From contig CAXGIQ010000047.1 in assembly GCA_964009845.1 (NCBI GenBank), positions 1 to 9,951 of the forward strand: a stretch of DNA of 9,951 nt, in the 5' to 3' direction. A program made the translations under genes and the position numbers. The notes below the pieces were generated by a model. That model worked only from the letters and a program-made list of their open reading frames with translations. It was not told the origin of the DNA and searched no databases. How positions within the stretch are numbered: the stretch's first letter is position 1; each line of letters begins with the position of its first letter. Positions 6,720 through 9,951 of the stretch are shown here, one piece after another. The stretch comes from UBA7312 sp002715345 (GTDB lineage: Bacteria; Bacteroidota; Bacteroidia; Flavobacteriales; UBA7312).

Positions 6720-8534
6720 ATGAAGCAACTATTAAGAATATTCACTATTTGTATTACCATAGGGGTGCAAGCGCAAGAATTACCAAAAGGTCTTGCCCCT
6801 AACGAAAGAGATGCTAACTTTTTGCAAAGCATAGGAGTAGTAGGAACCCCGTATCAAAATAAAGCAGCACAAGCCACTATACACACTACACCTCCTAGCT
6901 TCAGCGTCCGCACCATGGCTGAATGGGAAGAAATAGAAGCTCTTACTATTACTTGGAGCACCAACTACGGTATAACAGAAGAAATCATTCTTACTCAAAT
7001 TGTAGAGTATGCTATCAATGAATGTGATGTTATTATCATATGCGATAATCAAAACACTGTTGCTGGATATCTTGCAGCGCAAGGAATTAGCAGTCCAAAC
7101 ATCCATTACATAGAAGCTGATTACAACAATATTTGGATGCGTGATTACGGACAGAACACTGTATATAAAAATGATGTAGAAGAACGCTTATTAGTCGATT
7201 GGATTTATAACCGAAACCGACCTTATGACGACCTTGTTGCCGAACACATCGCTGCACATTTCAATCTTGATATGTATAACACCACTCAAACTCCTTACGA
7301 CCTCATGGCTACAGGTGGAAACTTCATGAGTGACGGAATGGGAACTGCTTTTTCATCAAAGTTGATAGAAGATGAAAACAGTGGAGGTTATGCGTGGAAC
7401 GGGCCAAGCGGGAATGTTTATTATCCAAACCATACTCTTTCGGAAATTGAAAACATCATGCAAGAGTTTATGGGCATAGACACTTACATCATTATGGAAA
7501 CATTACCTTATGATGGTATTCATCACATCGATATGCACATGAAGTTAATAGATGAAGAAACCATTCTTATGGCTGAATACCCACCTGGAGTTGCTGATGG
7601 CCCACAGATAGAAGCCAACTTGCAATATGTAATTAGTAACTACAATTCTGCTTTCGAGACTGCTTACAAAGTTGTTCGCATACCTTCCCCTCCAAGTTCA
7701 GGAGGATACTTTCCAGATAACAACGGTTATTACCGCACCTACACCAACTCTGTATTTCTCAATAATACAGTTTTAGTCCCTTTCTATAGAGAAGAATTCG
7801 ACACTATTGCACAACGAATTTACGAAAAGGCATTACCGGGCTATAAAATTGTTGGGATAGATGTAGATGATAGCGGAACCAACCTCATCTCTTATAGTGG
7901 AGCTATTCATTGCATCACACACTCGGTAGGAGTAGATGAACCCTTACTTATACAACATCAATCTTTAGAAGATACTAACCCATTAGCGAATTATACAGTA
8001 TCAGCCAACATACAGCAGAATAGCGGAATTGCTTCTGCTAATGTATATTTCACAACAGATCTTTCTACAGGATACAATGCTCCTATAAGTATGACTAATA
8101 CTGCAGGAAACACTTGGGAAGCAAATATACCAGGTGTAATTTCTAGTGGAAGTACCGTATATTATTATATAGAAGCGACGGCCAATAACGGAAAAACCAT
8201 CAACCGTCCAATGCCTGCCCCAGTTGGATATTTTAATTTCAAAATATTAAACAACACCTCAAATATTATAGATGGTACAGACATGGAATTAAGTGTATTT
8301 CCTAATCCAGCATCTGCCATCACTTGCATTCCTATAAGCGTTAGTCACAACACCCAAGCAACGATATTATTAGTTGATGTATTTGGGCAGCATACTAGTC
8401 TTATTTTCGATGGAGATTTACCAATGGGAGAAAGCAAACACTTTATTGATGCGAGCCAATTTCCTGCAGGAGCATATAACATTGTGTTACAAACGACTTT
8501 TGGTAAATCAACACAAACACTCATCATTCACTAA
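6720..8534 (+). CDS. Secreted agmatine/peptidylarginine deiminase-family protein (PPAD-like) with Ig-like domain and T9SS sorting tail
   Basis: The 604-residue protein has four parts: a Sec signal peptide (MKQLLR, then a hydrophobic stretch to VQA, likely cleaved between A18 and Q19); a PAD_porph/guanidine-hydrolase catalytic domain (about 60-405); an Ig-like beta-sandwich (about 415-510); and a T9SS type A tail (about 522-604), starting LSVFPNPAS and ending in a basic-hydrophobic strand. Catalytic positions are present: D142 in MRDYG, H269 and D271 in HHIDMH, N343 in RTYTNS, and the nucleophile C398 in GAIHC. The family hydrolyses guanidino groups to ureido groups and ammonia. The segment NRNRP (164-168) resembles the PPAD region that carries R152 and R154. 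Agmatine deiminases have FNAWG there, so extracellular arginine or peptidyl-arginine deimination is a better guess than agmatine catabolism. It is expected to be exported and then cell-surface-bound or released. Its stop overlaps the ATG of the decayed SRPBCC gene. Family call is secure; substrate is inferred. Confidence 0.93.
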   Translation: MKQLLRIFTICITIGVQAQELPKGLAPNERDANFLQSIGVVGTPYQNKAAQATIHTTPPSFSVRTMAEWEEIEALTITWSTNYGITEEIILTQIVEYAINECDVIIICDNQNTVAGYLAAQGISSPNIHYIEADYNNIWMRDYGQNTVYKNDVEERLLVDWIYNRNRPYDDLVAEHIAAHFNLDMYNTTQTPYDLMATGGNFMSDGMGTAFSSKLIEDENSGGYAWNGPSGNVYYPNHTLSEIENIMQEFMGIDTYIIMETLPYDGIHHIDMHMKLIDEETILMAEYPPGVADGPQIEANLQYVISNYNSAFETAYKVVRIPSPPSSGGYFPDNNGYYRTYTNSVFLNNTVLVPFYREEFDTIAQRIYEKALPGYKIVGIDVDDSGTNLISYSGAIHCITHSVGVDEPLLIQHQSLEDTNPLANYTVSANIQQNSGIASANVYFTTDLSTGYNAPISMTNTAGNTWEANIPGVISSGSTVYYYIEATANNGKTINRPMPAPVGYFNFKILNNTSNIIDGTDMELSVFPNPASAITCIPISVSHNTQATILLVDVFGQHTSLIFDGDLPMGESKHFIDASQFPAGAYNIVLQTTFGKSTQTLIIH

Positions 8535-8982
8535 TGCATATACAGTGCCAAATACAAATTTCCTGTAGTAGAGCAAAAGTTTTATCTGTCTTTCAAGATT
8601 GTAGCCAATATCATCTATGGTATCAAGGCCTTCAAGGGTTTCAACTGCTGAAAGGAAATATTTGGAAGTAGGTACGCAGCATCTCATCCCTTTCCAAATG
8701 GGAAAACAAAATTAAACTTTTGGAAACCATTACGCATAAAGACTTGCCTAACTCACTTCAGATGCAAGTAGATATATTATGAAAAGACATCAAAAATACT
8801 ATGCTTAATCGTTTTACTGAAAGTGACAGTAACAATACGCTTAGTAAAGTAGAAGTAGTATAAATCTTTACTTCACAGCCTATGAAAATAATGGCTACAC
8901 TTTTTCCAAAACTCTTTAAAAAGAAATTTCAAAAATTATGGAAAAATTTAGAGATGCTGTAGTAAATATCATTACCTCCTAA
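8534..8982 (+). pseudogene. Decayed SRPBCC (polyketide cyclase/START-like) family gene with several stops and frameshifts
   Basis: No intact frame crosses this stretch, but joined frames give about 145 residues that read like a small SRPBCC protein. From ATG 8534 comes VFQDCSQYHLWYQGLQGF, then LLKGN. A one-base loss near 8657-8665 shifts to EVGTQHLIPFQMGK (8665-8706). An extra base near 8707 returns to the first frame for KIKLLETITHKDLPNS, then TGA (8780-8782), NTMLNRFTE, TAA (8861-8863), and MKIMATLFPKLFKK (8882-8923). The last part continues in the first frame to TAG 8962, or better, after another shift at about 8920-8938, as IMEKFRDAV to TAA 8982. SRPBCC proteins have a helix-grip fold that binds hydrophobic ligands. 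The pattern matched is the family's N-terminal D-x-x-x-Y-x-x-W helix region and the MK-x-M...P-x-x-FKK C-terminal helix, recalled rather than searched. The ATG overlaps the deiminase stop (TAATG). The inactivated state is clear; the family assignment is good but unverified. Confidence 0.72.
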
Positions 8983-9951
8983 TTGCCTCCACAGGGTCTA
9001 GTCGTGCTGCTGACAGAGCAGGAACAATCCCCGAAAAAATCCCGATTATAATAGAAACGGATAATCCCAAGACCACATTCTCTACACTCAACTGAATACT
9101 GAAATCACTCATACTACTTGCTGTATTAGCAAGCGTGAATACAAGTAGCAATCCAAGAATCCCTCCAATCACACACAGTATTACAGACTCTAATAAAAAT
9201 TGCAACAGAATAAAGTTGTTTTTCGCTCCTAATGCTTTTTGAATACCAATCATCTTGGTGCGCTCTTTTACAGAAACAAACATAATATTGGCAATTCCAA
9301 ACCCCCCAACTAAAATTGAGAAGCCACCTATCACCCAACCCGCAATTCCTATCACAGAAAATACAGAGTCTAAGGCGGTTGTAATAACCGATATTTCATT
9401 CAGCGCAAAATCATCCGACATGCGAGGTTTTAATTTTCGGATACTACGCATCACTCCACGCAATTCATCCTTGAGTTCACTTTTACTTACACCCTCTTTT
9501 GCTTTAGCCATTATCATAGGATCAGCCCTGCGCACATTCATGATGTTTCGTCCAAAATTAACCGGAATCAAAACACCCGTGTCCATAGAATTACCTGTAA
9601 TATCCTCTCCTTCTTTTGCAAACACACCTACTACTACTACTTTTCTTCCGCCAAGCTTCATGCGTTCACCTATCACATCTAAGGTTCCGAAAAGCGCCAA
9701 TGCAACATCATGCCCAATCAAGACATGATTTTTACCGCTACTCATTTCTTGATCGGTAAAGTATCTTCCAACAGCCAACTCAAAATTGCGTATCTGATTA
9801 AACTCATGAGAACTCGCCATCACCTCTACTCCTTCTATGGAATTGCTACCCACTTTTAAATTTCTACGACCAGAAATCATAAAAGCAATAGCATCCGTTT
9901 TTTGGCACAAACTTTGCAACTTTGGCAACTCTTCCTGCTTCACTTGTGGGC
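8972..9951 (-). CDS. ABC transporter permease, MacB/FtsX type, N-terminus outside window
   Basis: The minus-strand frame is open to the window edge. A GTG at 9941-9943 is internal, since codons continue upstream and the first transmembrane helix and start of the periplasmic domain are missing. About 325 residues are visible. Numbered from that GTG, they comprise the rest of a MacB-like periplasmic core (to about 185, with GRYFTDQE and NHVLIGHDVA), then an FtsX domain with three membrane segments at about 196-222, 245-272 and 288-310. Family marks are GGFGIANIMFVSVKERTKMI (213-232), IQKALGAK (234-241), and the end SAARLDPVEAIRR. Such inner-membrane permeases work with a separate LolD/MacB-type ATPase to move lipoproteins, peptides or drugs across the envelope, or to transmit mechanical force. 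The substrate cannot be told. The end lies within 11 bp of overlap with the convergent pseudogene. The gene appears intact in the part seen. Confidence 0.95.
   Translation of the reverse strand, partial: PQVKQEELPKLQSLCQKTDAIAFMISGRRNLKVGSNSIEGVEVMASSHEFNQIRNFELAVGRYFTDQEMSSGKNHVLIGHDVALALFGTLDVIGERMKLGGRKVVVVGVFAKEGEDITGNSMDTGVLIPVNFGRNIMNVRRADPMIMAKAKEGVSKSELKDELRGVMRSIRKLKPRMSDDFALNEISVITTALDSVFSVIGIAGWVIGGFSILVGGFGIANIMFVSVKERTKMIGIQKALGAKNNFILLQFLLESVILCVIGGILGLLLVFTLANTASSMSDFSIQLSVENVVLGLSVSIIIGIFSGIVPALSAARLDPVEAIRR

Noticed and set aside
1760..8534. A polyamine pathway formed by the SSAT-like enzyme and the agmatine-deiminase-family protein
   Set aside because: The genes are on opposite strands about 4.5 kb apart. 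The deiminase is exported and looks PPAD-like, so there is no shared cytosolic pathway evident.
8374..8568. 64-residue plus-strand frame running past the deiminase stop
   Set aside because: It is out of frame within the conserved T9SS tail and its translation resembles nothing known. The SRPBCC-like signal lies in a different frame.
8535..8971. A noncoding RNA or regulatory region after the deiminase gene
   Set aside because: The stretch is better explained by protein-like remnants in joined frames, and no strong hairpins or promoter motifs were seen.
9255..9728. 157-residue plus-strand open frame
   Set aside because: It is antisense to the clearly coding FtsX/MacB permease, and its composition is that of a shadow frame.

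Overview
The window looks like a chromosomal segment of a member of the Bacteroidota, most likely a marine or aquatic Flavobacteriales-type bacterium. The evidence is AT-rich coding sequence, start sites without Shine-Dalgarno motifs, promoter elements of the Bacteroidota TAnnTTTG type in front of three genes or operons, and a secreted protein ending in a type IX secretion (T9SS, Por) C-terminal sorting domain. No mobile element, CRISPR array, tRNA or rRNA was seen.

Layout. Positions 1-549 (+) hold the 3' part of a D-2-hydroxyacid dehydrogenase cut by the window edge. Its end overlaps by 15 bp the end of a convergent two-gene unit on the minus strand. That unit is an SSAT-like GNAT acetyltransferase (1760-2245), whose end overlaps by 14 bp the start of a monofunctional aspartate kinase (535-1773). 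A compact divergent promoter region (about 2246-2329) separates it from a plus-strand pair: class I fructose-1,6-bisphosphatase (2330-3328) and the transcription-repair coupling factor Mfd (3329-6652). The GTG start of mfd directly follows the fbp stop. After a 67-bp gap with its own promoter-like element comes a 604-residue secreted deiminase (6720-8534).

The deiminase has a signal peptide, a catalytic domain with all expected residues, an Ig-like domain and a T9SS tail. This is the domain order of the Porphyromonas gingivalis peptidylarginine deiminase PPAD. It also has an NRNRP segment resembling PPAD's substrate-binding arginine pair rather than the FNAWG segment of agmatine deiminases.

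The apparent 437-bp gap after it is not empty. It holds a decayed SRPBCC (polyketide-cyclase/START-like) gene, readable only by joining frames across several stops and frameshifts. Its ATG overlaps the deiminase stop codon (TAATG), so the two were probably once a translationally coupled pair. The window closes with the C-terminal part of a MacB/FtsX-type ABC transporter permease on the minus strand (8972-9951).

Most genes are ordinary housekeeping genes. The two points of real interest are the PPAD-like secreted deiminase and the SRPBCC pseudogene fused to its 3' end. I did not find a clearly new multi-gene system.
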